Assembly (NCBI RefSeq): GCF_024807945.1
Contig: NZ_JANUFD010000015.1
Location: forward strand, 156,367 to 220,366
Direction of reading: 5' to 3'
DNA: 64,000 bases
DNA from: Pseudomonas sp. JUb42
GTDB taxonomy: Bacteria > Pseudomonadota > Gammaproteobacteria > Pseudomonadales > Pseudomonadaceae
Shown: in pieces, positions 26,131-35,609 of the stretch
Numbering within the stretch: position 1 is the first letter of the stretch
Layout: the number at the start of each line of letters is the position of its first letter
The notes under the pieces: generated by a model
Seen by the model: only the letters and a program-made list of their open reading frames with translations
What the model was told of the DNA's origin: nothing
The model's database searches: none
Made by a program: the position numbers and the translations under genes

Positions 26131-27137
26131 GGCCTATGACCCAGACCAAGTCCGCCGAGTTGCCTCTTTGTCTGTTCATCGCCACGGGCGGCACGATCGC
26201 CATGCAGATCGATCCTGCCACCTCGGCGCCTGTCCCGGCACTGTCGGGCAGCGACCTGATCAAGGTCGTGCCTGACATGGCCAACGTTGCCCGGCTGGAG
26301 GTGAATAATCTGAGCAATGTCCCTTCGGTAGAGATGGGACCGGCACGTTGGGTACAACTGCATCAGGTCATCGAAAGCGCGTTGGCTCGGGATGATATCG
26401 TCGCAGTGCTGGTCTCCCATGGCACCGATACGCTGGAAGAAACGGCCTGGTTTCTCGACCTGACCCTGACCTCCCGCAAGCCCGTGGCGCTGATCGGCGC
26501 CCAACGCAACGCCTCGCAATCGGACTTCGATGGCCCGCGCAATCTGTTGAGCGGTGCCAGGGTCTGTTGTACGCCGGAGTCGGCGGGGAAGGGCGTGATG
26601 GTGATACTCAACGACCAGATCAACGCAGCGCGGGAAGTCAGCAAGACCCATACTGCGGACGTCGAGTCGTTCCACTGCGGGGACGCCGGTCTGCTCGGCC
26701 GGGTGGACGCTGATCGGGTGACCTTCTATCGCGCGTCCTGCCGCCGACAGCATCTGCCGTTGCAGGGAGGCAGTCTGCACCGGGTGGATATCGTGCCCAT
26801 GTACGCCGGGGCGGACGGCGCCCTGTTACGGGCTGCCGTGCAGGCCGGAGCGAGGGGATTGGTCATACAGGCCTTGGGTGCCGGGAATGTGAATGGTGAA
26901 ATGTATGCCGCCATTGTCGAAGCACTCGGTGCCGGTATTGCCGTGGTCATTGCCAGCCGCGTACCCCGTGGGCGGGTCAGACCCCTGTACGGTTTCATCG
27001 GTGGTGGCAGTACCTTGCAAGAGGCAGGGGTGATTTTCGCCAATGACCTGAGCCCGCAGAAAGCCAGGATCCTGTTGATGCTGGCGCTGCAGAGCCCACG
27101 TTCAGCGGCTGAACTGCAGGCTATCTTTGATCGATAG
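26127..27137 (+). CDS. L-asparaginase family amidohydrolase
   Basis: The 336-residue enzyme carries both catalytic signatures: IATGGTIAM near the N-terminus (first Thr) and SHGTDTLEETAWFLDL (second Thr with Asp). There is no signal peptide, so it acts in the cytoplasm, unlike the periplasmic type II asparaginases. Start is ATG 26127 overlapping the upstream stop, with ATG 26136 as an alternative. With the nitrilase-type enzyme it gives the operon two different amide-hydrolysing activities, perhaps acting in turn on a substrate bearing two C-N bonds. Confidence 0.9.
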   Translation: MRPMTQTKSAELPLCLFIATGGTIAMQIDPATSAPVPALSGSDLIKVVPDMANVARLEVNNLSNVPSVEMGPARWVQLHQVIESALARDDIVAVLVSHGTDTLEETAWFLDLTLTSRKPVALIGAQRNASQSDFDGPRNLLSGARVCCTPESAGKGVMVILNDQINAAREVSKTHTADVESFHCGDAGLLGRVDADRVTFYRASCRRQHLPLQGGSLHRVDIVPMYAGADGALLRAAVQAGARGLVIQALGAGNVNGEMYAAIVEALGAGIAVVIASRVPRGRVRPLYGFIGGGSTLQEAGVIFANDLSPQKARILLMLALQSPRSAAELQAIFDR

Positions 27138-27208
27138 GCGTTGCCATGGCGTCCCTGACACCGCGCTGCCGAGCAGCAAATACTTCGCAGGGGCGGCAGA
27201 AAATCGGG

Positions 27209-27296
27209 TGGGAGCGAATTCATTCGCGATGAGGCCAGTACATCCGGCGCATTTGTGTCGTTTGAAATACCGCCTTCGTGAATGAATTCGCTCCCA
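27209..27296. repeat. REP doublet, same family as 17253
   Basis: TGGGAGCGAATTCATTCG (27209-27226) and its inverse TGAATGAATTCGCTCCCA (27279-27296) bracket about 52 bases. The interior contains ACATCCGGCGCATTT, which recurs inside the repeat at 58794. It lies in the 272-base gap between asparaginase and the AmiC-like gene and might separate their expression. Confidence 0.85.
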
Positions 27297-27409
27297 CAGG
27301 GTTTCAGACATTCGACAGATTTTGGGTTGTTTGATAGGTGTCTGACACCGCGCAGCAAATACCGAGTTCCAATCCAGAGCATTACCTTGTGTTTGACAGG
27401 AGAGCGTTC

Positions 27410-28561
27410 ATGGCAACGACCAGCAACGCAGGCAGTAAAGAGCCGGGATGGCCGGTGGGCATCCTGTATTCGCGCTCGGGGGCGACCGGGGTGACCGAAT
27501 CCGAGCACTTTTTCGGCACGGCACTGGCTATCGAGGAAATCAACGCCCTGGGCGGTGTGCTGGGCTTGCCGTTGATCCCCACGGCCTATGATCCAAAGGG
27601 CTCGCCCGAGGAGTACCGGCGCCTGACCGGCAAGCTGCTGATCGAGGATGAGATCAATGTGATTTTCGGCTGTTCCCGATCTTCCAGCCGCAAGGCCGTG
27701 CTGCCGCTGGTCGAGCGGCACAACGCGCTGCTTTGGTACTGCTCGTTCTACGAAGGCTTCGAGTACTCGCCGAATATCATTTACACCGGCGCGGTGCCCA
27801 ACCAGAACAGCATCCAGCTCGCCGCCTATCTGTTGCAGAACAAGGGCACCCGGCTGTTTCTGGTGGGGGCGGATTACATCTACCCGCGAGAATCCAATCG
27901 CATCATGCGCGATGTGGTCGAGCAGCATGGCGGCGAAATCGTCGATGAGGTCTACCTGCCCATCGAGGCCGGGGTGGAACAGCTCAAGGAGGTCCTGCGG
28001 GAAATCCGCGACGCTCAGCCCGATGTGGTGTTCTCGACCCTGGTCGGGCAGTCGGCGCGTTCCTTCTACCAGCTATATGGCGAACATGGCCTTGATCCGA
28101 AGAAAATCCCCATTGCCAGCCTGTCCATGGCCGAAGAGGAAATCCGCCTGATCGGGCCGCAGCTGTGCGAGGGACATATCACTGCCGCCACCTATTTCAG
28201 CTCTCTGCCCAACGACAGCAATCAGCGTTTCATCGAGCTGTGGCGCCAGCGCTTCGGCGACAAACCCACCAGTACCTGGTCGGAAATGGCCTATTCCCAG
28301 GTCCACCTGTTTGCCCGGGCTCTGGAGCGGGCGGGCAGCCTCGACCGGCGCAAACTGGTGGAGGCGGTGCACAAGGTCAAGTTCGAATCTCCCGAAGGGC
28401 CGATTGCCATTGACGCGGAAAACAACCATTGTGCCCTGACGCCGCGCATCGGCATCTGCCGCAATGACGGGCAGTTCGACGTGGTGTGGGAAGGCTCGGG
28501 GCCGGTCAAGCCCGATCCTTACCTGTCTACTTTCGGTTTCTCTGAGTTCTGGTTGGGGTGA
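27410..28561 (+). CDS. amiC: AmiC-like cytoplasmic amide sensor
   Basis: The 383-residue protein has the type I periplasmic-binding fold but no signal peptide, as in AmiC of P. aeruginosa, the ligand sensor that sequesters AmiR. It keeps GILYSRSGATGVTESEH at the N-terminus and LWYCSFYEGFEYSPNIIYTG, both typical of AmiC. ATG 27410 has AGGAGA six bases upstream; the longer reading from 27338 lacks a site. The ANTAR gene starts four bases after its stop. Ligand binding should release AmiR to antiterminate the leader at 20509. It may be an AmiC paralogue rather than the orthologue, because the controlled enzyme differs. Confidence 0.85.
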   Translation: MATTSNAGSKEPGWPVGILYSRSGATGVTESEHFFGTALAIEEINALGGVLGLPLIPTAYDPKGSPEEYRRLTGKLLIEDEINVIFGCSRSSSRKAVLPLVERHNALLWYCSFYEGFEYSPNIIYTGAVPNQNSIQLAAYLLQNKGTRLFLVGADYIYPRESNRIMRDVVEQHGGEIVDEVYLPIEAGVEQLKEVLREIRDAQPDVVFSTLVGQSARSFYQLYGEHGLDPKKIPIASLSMAEEEIRLIGPQLCEGHITAATYFSSLPNDSNQRFIELWRQRFGDKPTSTWSEMAYSQVHLFARALERAGSLDRRKLVEAVHKVKFESPEGPIAIDAENNHCALTPRIGICRNDGQFDVVWEGSGPVKPDPYLSTFGFSEFWLG

Positions 28562-28565
28562 CGCC

Positions 28566-29174
28566 ATGAGTTCCAGCCTTCGTCGTCTCTATGAAGACTT
28601 GCGCAGTATCTGCGTTGCGTTCGTTTATCCTCCCGGAGATGACCGCGACATCATCATGCAGCAGCTCAAGCGTATCGGCTGCCGGGTCAAGATCGTCTGG
28701 CCCTTTCCCTCGGAGCCGCCGACCGATGTCGACGTCATCCTGTTTCAGATCACTCAGGAACTGGAAGGCAATCGCATCTGGTCCGGCGCCTCGCTGAATG
28801 CCTCGCTGATCGCGCTCTCCGATTACGAAAGCCCGACCATGCTCAAGCTGCTGTTGGATACCCGTGCCCATGGGGTGATTTCCAAGCCGTTTCGTTCCTC
28901 GGGGATCCTCAGCACACTGGTGCTGGCGCGGGCCTCCTTCAGTTATCAGGAGCGTCTGCAAGGCAAGATCGACAAGCTGGAGCTGACCATCAAGTCCCGG
29001 CGCCAGATCGAAAAGGCAATTCGCGTGCTGGTCGACAGCCAGAATGTGAGCGAGACCCAGGCCTACGAACTGATGCGGACACGGGCGACCAAACTGCATG
29101 TCACGGTCGCCGAAGTGTCCGGCATGATCATCGAGGCCCATGAGGCTATGGAGCGGCTGGGGCTAAAACTCTAG
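28566..29174 (+). CDS. amiR: AmiR-like ANTAR antiterminator
   Basis: The 202-residue protein has a pseudo-receiver domain (about 1-130, without the usual phosphorylated-aspartate context), a coiled coil (QERLQGKIDKLELTIKSRRQ) and a C-terminal three-helix ANTAR RNA-binding domain (AIRVLVDSQNVSETQAYELM, then ATKLHVTVAEVSGMI). AmiR binds leader RNA to prevent termination and is held inactive by AmiC. A target with ANTAR features is found at 20509-20620. Its TAG stop shares the palindrome CTAG with the stop of the convergent MFS gene. Confidence 0.88.
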   Translation: MSSSLRRLYEDLRSICVAFVYPPGDDRDIIMQQLKRIGCRVKIVWPFPSEPPTDVDVILFQITQELEGNRIWSGASLNASLIALSDYESPTMLKLLLDTRAHGVISKPFRSSGILSTLVLARASFSYQERLQGKIDKLELTIKSRRQIEKAIRVLVDSQNVSETQAYELMRTRATKLHVTVAEVSGMIIEAHEAMERLGLKL

Positions 29175-30502
29175 CCTGCCTGGCTGACCTTCAGGTCGGC
29201 CGTTTCCGGCGGCAGCGGACGCGGCGCCCGGGCCAGATACAGCCCCAGCACGCCACCGAGCAGCAGTGCCGCCGAGACCATCAGCAGGGCGTAGTCATAG
29301 CTTTGCGTGGCGTCCTTGATCCAGCCCATCACCGGTGGCAGGCCGAGGCCGGCGATATTGGCGATGGAGTTGATCAGGGCAATCGAGGCGGCCGCCGCAG
29401 CGCCGGACAGGTACTCGGTGGTGGTCGCCCAGAACACCGGGGTCGCCGCCCAGTTCAAGCCCACCGCCACCACCAGCAGGGCATAGGCCAGCCACGGATT
29501 ACTGGTGGCCACGGCCAGGGCCAGTAGCGCCCCGGCCAGCATCAAGGGCACACCCAGGTGCCAGCTGCGTTCGCGCTTGCGGTCGGAGTGAGTGCCGTTG
29601 AGATACATGAAAATGCAGGCAAACAGGAAGGGCAGGGCTGACAGCACGCTGACGGTAAACGACGCCTGCCCGGACACGGACTTGACGATCAGCGGCAGAA
29701 ACAGGGTGATGCCGATGGTGCCGAACGCCTGCAGCAGCCAGAACAGACTGAGCAGCCATACCTGGCGGCTGCGAAACGCGGTCTGCCAGGCGGCGTGATG
29801 GCTGATGGGTGAGGTCGCCTGCTCGGCGGCGATGGTGCGGCTCAGCCACTCTTTCTGCTCGGGTTGCAGCCAGTGGGTGCTTTGCGGCGTTTCCGGCAGG
29901 TAGCGCAACACGACAATGCCCAGGACCACCGCCGGTATCCCTTCGAGCAGGAACAGCCAGCGCCAGCCGCTGACACCAAAGTGCCCGTCCAGATGCAGGA
30001 ACGCGCCCGACAGCGGCAGGCCGATCACCGAGGCCAGGGCCGCGCCGATATAGAAGAACGACATGGCCTTGGCCCGATCACTGCGCGGGTACCACTGTGA
30101 CAGGTAATAGATGATCCCCGGCGTAAAACCGGCCTCGGCGGCGCCCAGCAGCAAGCGCATGCCGTATAGCTGGTTGGCGCTCTGCACCAGGCTCATGCCG
30201 GCGGCGACGATACCCCAGGTGATCATGATCCGCGCAATCCAGCGCCGCGCGCCGACTCGAGTAAGGATCACGCTGCTGGGCACTTCCAGCAGGATGTAGG
30301 TGAGGAAGAACAGGCCCACGCCAATACCGTACATTCGGGCAGTCAGGCCCAGCTCGGCATTCATCTGCAATGCGGCAACGGAGATATTGGACTTGTCGAT
30401 ATAGGCGACCATGTACAGCAACATCAGGAAGGGAATCAACTTCAGGTTGAGGCGCTTCATGGTGCTGGCGTGCAGGCCCGAGTCGGCGAATGGCTGATGC
30501 AT
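29171..30502 (-). CDS. MFS transporter, anion:cation symporter (ACS) type
   Basis: The 443-residue carrier has 12 predicted helices. It opens RLNLKLIPFLMLLYMVAYIDKSNIS, the ACS-family pattern in which DR/DK in helix 1 is diagnostic; members move organic anions such as phthalate, glucarate or tartrate. GGAGGTCAC precedes the ATG at 30502. It is convergent with amiR and divergent from the C45 hydrolase gene, with 308 bases between, so it could carry a product or alternative substrate of that system. Substrate is not evident from sequence. Confidence 0.87.
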   Translation of the reverse strand: MHQPFADSGLHASTMKRLNLKLIPFLMLLYMVAYIDKSNISVAALQMNAELGLTARMYGIGVGLFFLTYILLEVPSSVILTRVGARRWIARIMITWGIVAAGMSLVQSANQLYGMRLLLGAAEAGFTPGIIYYLSQWYPRSDRAKAMSFFYIGAALASVIGLPLSGAFLHLDGHFGVSGWRWLFLLEGIPAVVLGIVVLRYLPETPQSTHWLQPEQKEWLSRTIAAEQATSPISHHAAWQTAFRSRQVWLLSLFWLLQAFGTIGITLFLPLIVKSVSGQASFTVSVLSALPFLFACIFMYLNGTHSDRKRERSWHLGVPLMLAGALLALAVATSNPWLAYALLVVAVGLNWAATPVFWATTTEYLSGAAAAASIALINSIANIAGLGLPPVMGWIKDATQSYDYALLMVSAALLLGGVLGLYLARAPRPLPPETADLKVSQAG

Positions 30503-30620
30503 GTGACCTCCCTATTTATTGTTATGAGAGTGGTAGCGGTTGCATCGGTTCACCTTAGACGAGGTTATCCGATGACTCAATATATGATTTTACGTCCCAT
30601 ATTTTGGGATGTGTGAATTG

Positions 30621-30632
30621 TGCGTTAACGCA
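30621..30632. promoter_or_regulatory. Palindrome TGCGTTAACGCA
   Basis: This 12-base perfect palindrome is 119 bases from the MFS start and about 140 bases upstream of the sigma-54 promoter, in the range of an enhancer site. A second inverted repeat, TCCCA-TATTT-TGGGA, lies at 30595-30609. The proteins that bind them are unknown. Confidence 0.4.
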
Positions 30633-30736
30633 ACACCCGCTGTTACCGATCTGCCCACTTTCGACGCAACTGATCTCTGATGCGCACCAGATTGGCTCCG
30701 TTTCAGCGGTGAAAAACAATAGATTATTAAATTGGC

Positions 30737-30748
30737 GCCAATATTGGC
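30737..30748. promoter_or_regulatory. Predicted GntR operator (site 1)
   Basis: GCCAATATTGGC is a perfect palindrome, overlapped by another, ATTGGCGCCAAT at 30731-30742. It differs at one central base from GCCAATAATGGC at 37876-37887, between the GntR regulator gene and the alpha/beta hydrolase. It sits just upstream of the -24 element at 30764. Confidence 0.6.
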
Positions 30749-30763
30749 TGGATTTACAAATAA

Positions 30764-30780
30764 TTGGCGCGGTCCTTGCT
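30764..30780 (+). promoter_or_regulatory. Sigma-54 (-24/-12) promoter
   Basis: TTGGCGCGGTCCTTGCT matches the RpoN consensus TGGCACG-N4-TTGC: GG at 30766-30767 and GC at 30778-30779 are exactly ten bases apart. The start point would be near 30791, 20 bases before the C45 gene. No sigma-54 enhancer-binding protein is encoded in the window. Confidence 0.75.
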
Positions 30781-30810
30781 CTGTTCAACCAAACAACTTG
30801 AGGGGGTGAC

Positions 30811-31944
30811 ATGAGTCGGCTATTTCCGTGTTTCGAAATCAGTGGTTCGCCATTCGAACGAGGCGTGCAGTACGGTCGCGCCTGCCCGCAGATCATTGCT
30901 CGCAGTGTCGAGATCTATAGCCAGCAACTGCTGGACATGGGCTATGACTGGAACGGCATCAAGCGCCTGGTCAATCAGTTCAAACCCAATATCGAGGCGT
31001 TCGAGCCGCTGTATCTGGAAGAAATGCGCGGCATCGCCGAAGGCTCGGGCCTGGATTTCGAGGCGATCATTCTGATCAATGCGCGGACCGAGATCATTCA
31101 CCTGGGTCGCCGACATCAGCACGACAAACCGGAACTGGACGGTTGCACCGGCGCCATTGTCCTGCCCGACGCCACGTTGAATGGCGAGCTGCTGCACGGG
31201 CAGAACTGGGACTGGCGCGCCGAATGTGCCGAGACCGGTATCGTCCTGCGCATCCGTCGCGACGACGGTCCGGACCTGCTGACCTTCACCGAAGCCGGTG
31301 GCCTGGCGCGGGCCGGGCTCAACGCCATCGGCACGGCCATTACCGGCAATAACCTTGAGTCCGACCGCGACTATCAGAACCTTGGCGTGCCCTTGCCGCT
31401 GATCCGGCGCAAGGCCCTGGAGGCCAATCATTTCGCCCTGGCCATGAAGGCCGTGGCGGTGACGCCAAAGTCGGGTTCCAACAATATGATGCTCAGCCAC
31501 GCCGGTGGTTTTGCCATCAACTACGAATGCGCGCCGGACGAAGTTTTCCCGCTGTACGCCGTCGATGACCTGTTGGTCCACGCCAACCATTGGCGCAGTC
31601 AGGTGGCTCAGATCAAGTTGAAGAACACCGGGATCGGTGGTGCGCCGGAGAGCTTCTATCGGGATATCCGCGTGGAGAAAGTGCTGCGCCAGCGCCAGGG
31701 CAACCTGACTCTGGAGCATCTGAAGACTGCGTTCTTCGATAACTTCGGCACGCCATTCGCCGTCTGCCGTCCACCGCGGCCAAGTTCCAGCGGCGAGGAC
31801 AATCTGTCGGCGACCGTGGCCATGATCGTCATGCGTCCGGCGGCCGGCTTCATGGAAATTGCACCGTTGCCGGCGATCAACCGCCAGTTCGCCGAGTACC
31901 GGCTTGAGATGGAAAGCGACTACGCGCGGTATGCGGTGTGGTAA
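30811..31944 (+). CDS. C45 family autoproteolytic hydrolase/acyltransferase
   Basis: The 377-residue protein resembles acyl-CoA:6-aminopenicillanate acyltransferase. ELDGCTG places the catalytic Cys at 112 after Gly111, the site where these Ntn-hydrolases cut themselves to expose the nucleophile; HGQNWDWR (about 129-136) and NWDW-type residues follow as in the family. Members hydrolyse or transfer acyl groups on amides. No signal peptide is seen. GAGGGGGTGAC precedes the ATG. It heads a run with a dipeptide-type importer, so it probably deacylates an imported N-acyl amino acid or peptide; this is inference. Confidence 0.85.
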   Translation: MSRLFPCFEISGSPFERGVQYGRACPQIIARSVEIYSQQLLDMGYDWNGIKRLVNQFKPNIEAFEPLYLEEMRGIAEGSGLDFEAIILINARTEIIHLGRRHQHDKPELDGCTGAIVLPDATLNGELLHGQNWDWRAECAETGIVLRIRRDDGPDLLTFTEAGGLARAGLNAIGTAITGNNLESDRDYQNLGVPLPLIRRKALEANHFALAMKAVAVTPKSGSNNMMLSHAGGFAINYECAPDEVFPLYAVDDLLVHANHWRSQVAQIKLKNTGIGGAPESFYRDIRVEKVLRQRQGNLTLEHLKTAFFDNFGTPFAVCRPPRPSSSGEDNLSATVAMIVMRPAAGFMEIAPLPAINRQFAEYRLEMESDYARYAVW

Positions 31945-31956
31945 AGCCGTGTCGGT

Positions 31957-32050
31957 TGTGGGAGCGAGGCTTGCCCGCGAAAGGGATGTCATGTCCTCAA
32001 TGTATGCGTCGGCTGTACTGGCCTCTTCGCGGGCAAGCCTCGCTCCCACA
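31957..32050. repeat. REP doublet with perfect 25-bp arms
   Basis: The arms at 31957-31981 and 32026-32050 are perfect inverse copies (starting TGTGGGAGCGAGGCTTGC). This is the abundant Pseudomonas REP class, different in core from the 17253 and 27209 doublets. It fills the gap between the C45 gene and the importer and may weaken expression of the downstream genes. Confidence 0.88.
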
Positions 32051-32103
32051 TCCCCCACACCGCTGCCTGATTTACTGCTACTGCTCTCAACCGAGGTAAA
32101 TCC

Positions 32104-33045
32104 ATGCTCCGTTTGATCCTCCAGCGCCTGGCCATGGCTGTGCCGACGCTCCTGCTGATCTCCATCGCGGTATTCGCGATGATCCGCCTGATCCCCGGCG
32201 ATCCGGCGTTGCTGATGCTTGGCGACATGGCCGATCCGACGCGCCTGGCTGCCTTGCGTCAGTCCCTGGGCCTGGACCAGCCGTTGGTGGTGCAGTACCT
32301 GATCTGGCTCAAGGCGGTGTTCAGCGGTGACCTGGGCGTCTCCATCACCAGCGGCCAGGCGGTATTGCCGCTGATTCTGGAGCGTTTCAGCGTCAGCGTG
32401 ACCATTGTTCTCAGCGCGGTATTGCTGGCGGCGCTGATCGCAGTGCCCCTGGGCATGCTCGCGGCGTGGAAGCAGGACTCGTTCCTCGACTTGGGTCTGG
32501 TCACCTCGGCCACTTTACTGCTGTCGGTGCCGGGCTTCTGGATGGGCCTGTTGCTGCTCTATGTGTTTGGCCTGGAGCTGGGCTGGCTACCGGTGGTGGG
32601 CTACGTGCCCTTTGGCGAGGACTTCGGCAAGGCGCTGGCCTATGTGGTGCTACCCATCGCCACCCTGGTGCTGCATGAAAGCGGGGTGATCATTCGCATG
32701 GCCCGGGCCAGCACCATCGAAGTGCTGCGCCTGGACTACATCGCCCACGCCCGGGCCAAGGGTTTGTCCGAACGCGCCGTGCTGTGGCGCCACACCTTGC
32801 GCAACGCTTTCGCGCCGACCTGGACCCTGATCGGCCTGATCCTCGGCAACCTGCTGGGCGGCATCGCGGTCATCGAAACCGTGTTCACCATCCCTGGTAT
32901 CGGCCGCCTGATGGTCGATTCGATCTACGCCCGGGACTATCCGGTGCTGCAAGGCAGCCTGTTGCTCATTACCTTCATCTACGTGCTGGTCAACCTGCTC
33001 GTGGACTTGATGTATCCGCTGTTCGATCCTCGGGTGAAAGTATGA
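32104..33045 (+). CDS. Dipeptide-type ABC permease (DppB-like)
   Basis: The 313-residue permease has six membrane segments, the N-terminal helix typical of DppB/OppB (LRLILQRLAMAVPTLLLISI) and the EAA loop YIAHARAKGLSERAVLWRHTLRNA. It ends HLLVDLMYPLFDPRVKV-style, as expected for the family, and its stop overlaps the start of the next permease gene (ATGA). It is part of a peptide-type importer with the three following genes. Confidence 0.9.
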   Translation: MLRLILQRLAMAVPTLLLISIAVFAMIRLIPGDPALLMLGDMADPTRLAALRQSLGLDQPLVVQYLIWLKAVFSGDLGVSITSGQAVLPLILERFSVSVTIVLSAVLLAALIAVPLGMLAAWKQDSFLDLGLVTSATLLLSVPGFWMGLLLLYVFGLELGWLPVVGYVPFGEDFGKALAYVVLPIATLVLHESGVIIRMARASTIEVLRLDYIAHARAKGLSERAVLWRHTLRNAFAPTWTLIGLILGNLLGGIAVIETVFTIPGIGRLMVDSIYARDYPVLQGSLLLITFIYVLVNLLVDLMYPLFDPRVKV

Positions 33046-33913
33046 AGACGCTTAGGGATGCCGCACCGGCCGCGATGCCGGCCCCGGCACGCACACGGCG
33101 GCGCCGCCTGCCTTCGTTCAATGCTCTGGTAGGCGGCACCTTGCTGTTGTTGTTGATTCTCCTGGCCCTCGGCGGAATCGCCTGGACGCCTTACGATCCG
33201 CTGCGCCTGGATCTGGCTCACCGCTTTGTCGCGCCCTCCTGGCCGCATCTGCTGGGCACCGACGAGTTCGGTCGCGACGTGCTCAGCCGGATCATGATCG
33301 GTGCCCGCACCAGCCTGTGGATCAGTCTGCTGACGGTGTCGCTGGCGATCAGTGTCGGCACATTGTTCGGCCTGCTCGCCGGTTACCTGCGTGGCTGGAC
33401 CGACCGCTTGCTGATGATGGTCAACGATGCGCTGCTGGCATTCCCCGGCATGCTTCTGGCCCTGGGCCTGCTGGCGATTGTCGGCGCCAGTCAGTACGGC
33501 ATCGTCCTCGCTTTAGGCATTGCCTATATCCCTACCGTAGTACGGGTGGTGCGCAGTACCGTGCTGTCACTGCGCGAGCGCGAGTTCATCGAGGCCTCGC
33601 GGGTGATCGGCAACTCCGAGCTGTACACCATGTGGCGGCATATCGCGCCCAACTGCGTGGCGCCGCTGATCGTCCTGGCCACCAGCATGTTTGGCTGGGC
33701 GATCCTGTCCGAGAGCGCCCTGAGCTTCCTCGGCCTCGGCGTGCCGCCGCCTGCCGCGACCTGGGGCAACATGCTTGCTTCCAGCCGTCCGCATCTGGTC
33801 ACGGCGCCCTGGCTGGGCTTCTTTCCCGGCCTGATGATCGCCATTGCCCTGATCGGTATCAATCTCTTCGGCGACGCCCTGCGTGATCGCCTCGACCCAC
33901 GGATGAGCCGCTA

Positions 33914-33914
<1 letters not shown>
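33042..33914 (+). CDS. Dipeptide-type ABC permease (DppC-like)
   Basis: The 290-residue permease has a basic cytoplasmic N-terminus, six helices, GTDEFGRDVLSRIMIGARTS (the DppC/OppC signature) and the EAA loop. ATG 33042 overlaps the upstream stop, and the longer reading from 32784 would run through the DppB gene, so it is rejected. The gene end overlaps the ATPase start by one base (TAATG). It pairs with DppB. Confidence 0.9.
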
Positions 33915-35545
<1,631 letters not shown>

Positions 35546-35609
35546 CGTATTTGAATGCCATTGCCTCTGCAGTGGTGCAGAAGTTTTGTTCTTGAACAAG
35601 GAATCGCCC

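Noticed and set aside
26726..27928. Minus-strand ORF of 400 codons covering asparaginase, REP and the AmiC-like gene
   Set aside because: It crosses an intergenic REP doublet and is antisense to two well-supported genes.
30820..32058. Minus-strand ORF of 412 codons opposite the C45 gene
   Set aside because: It is antisense to a gene with the DGCTG autoproteolysis motif and runs through a REP doublet.
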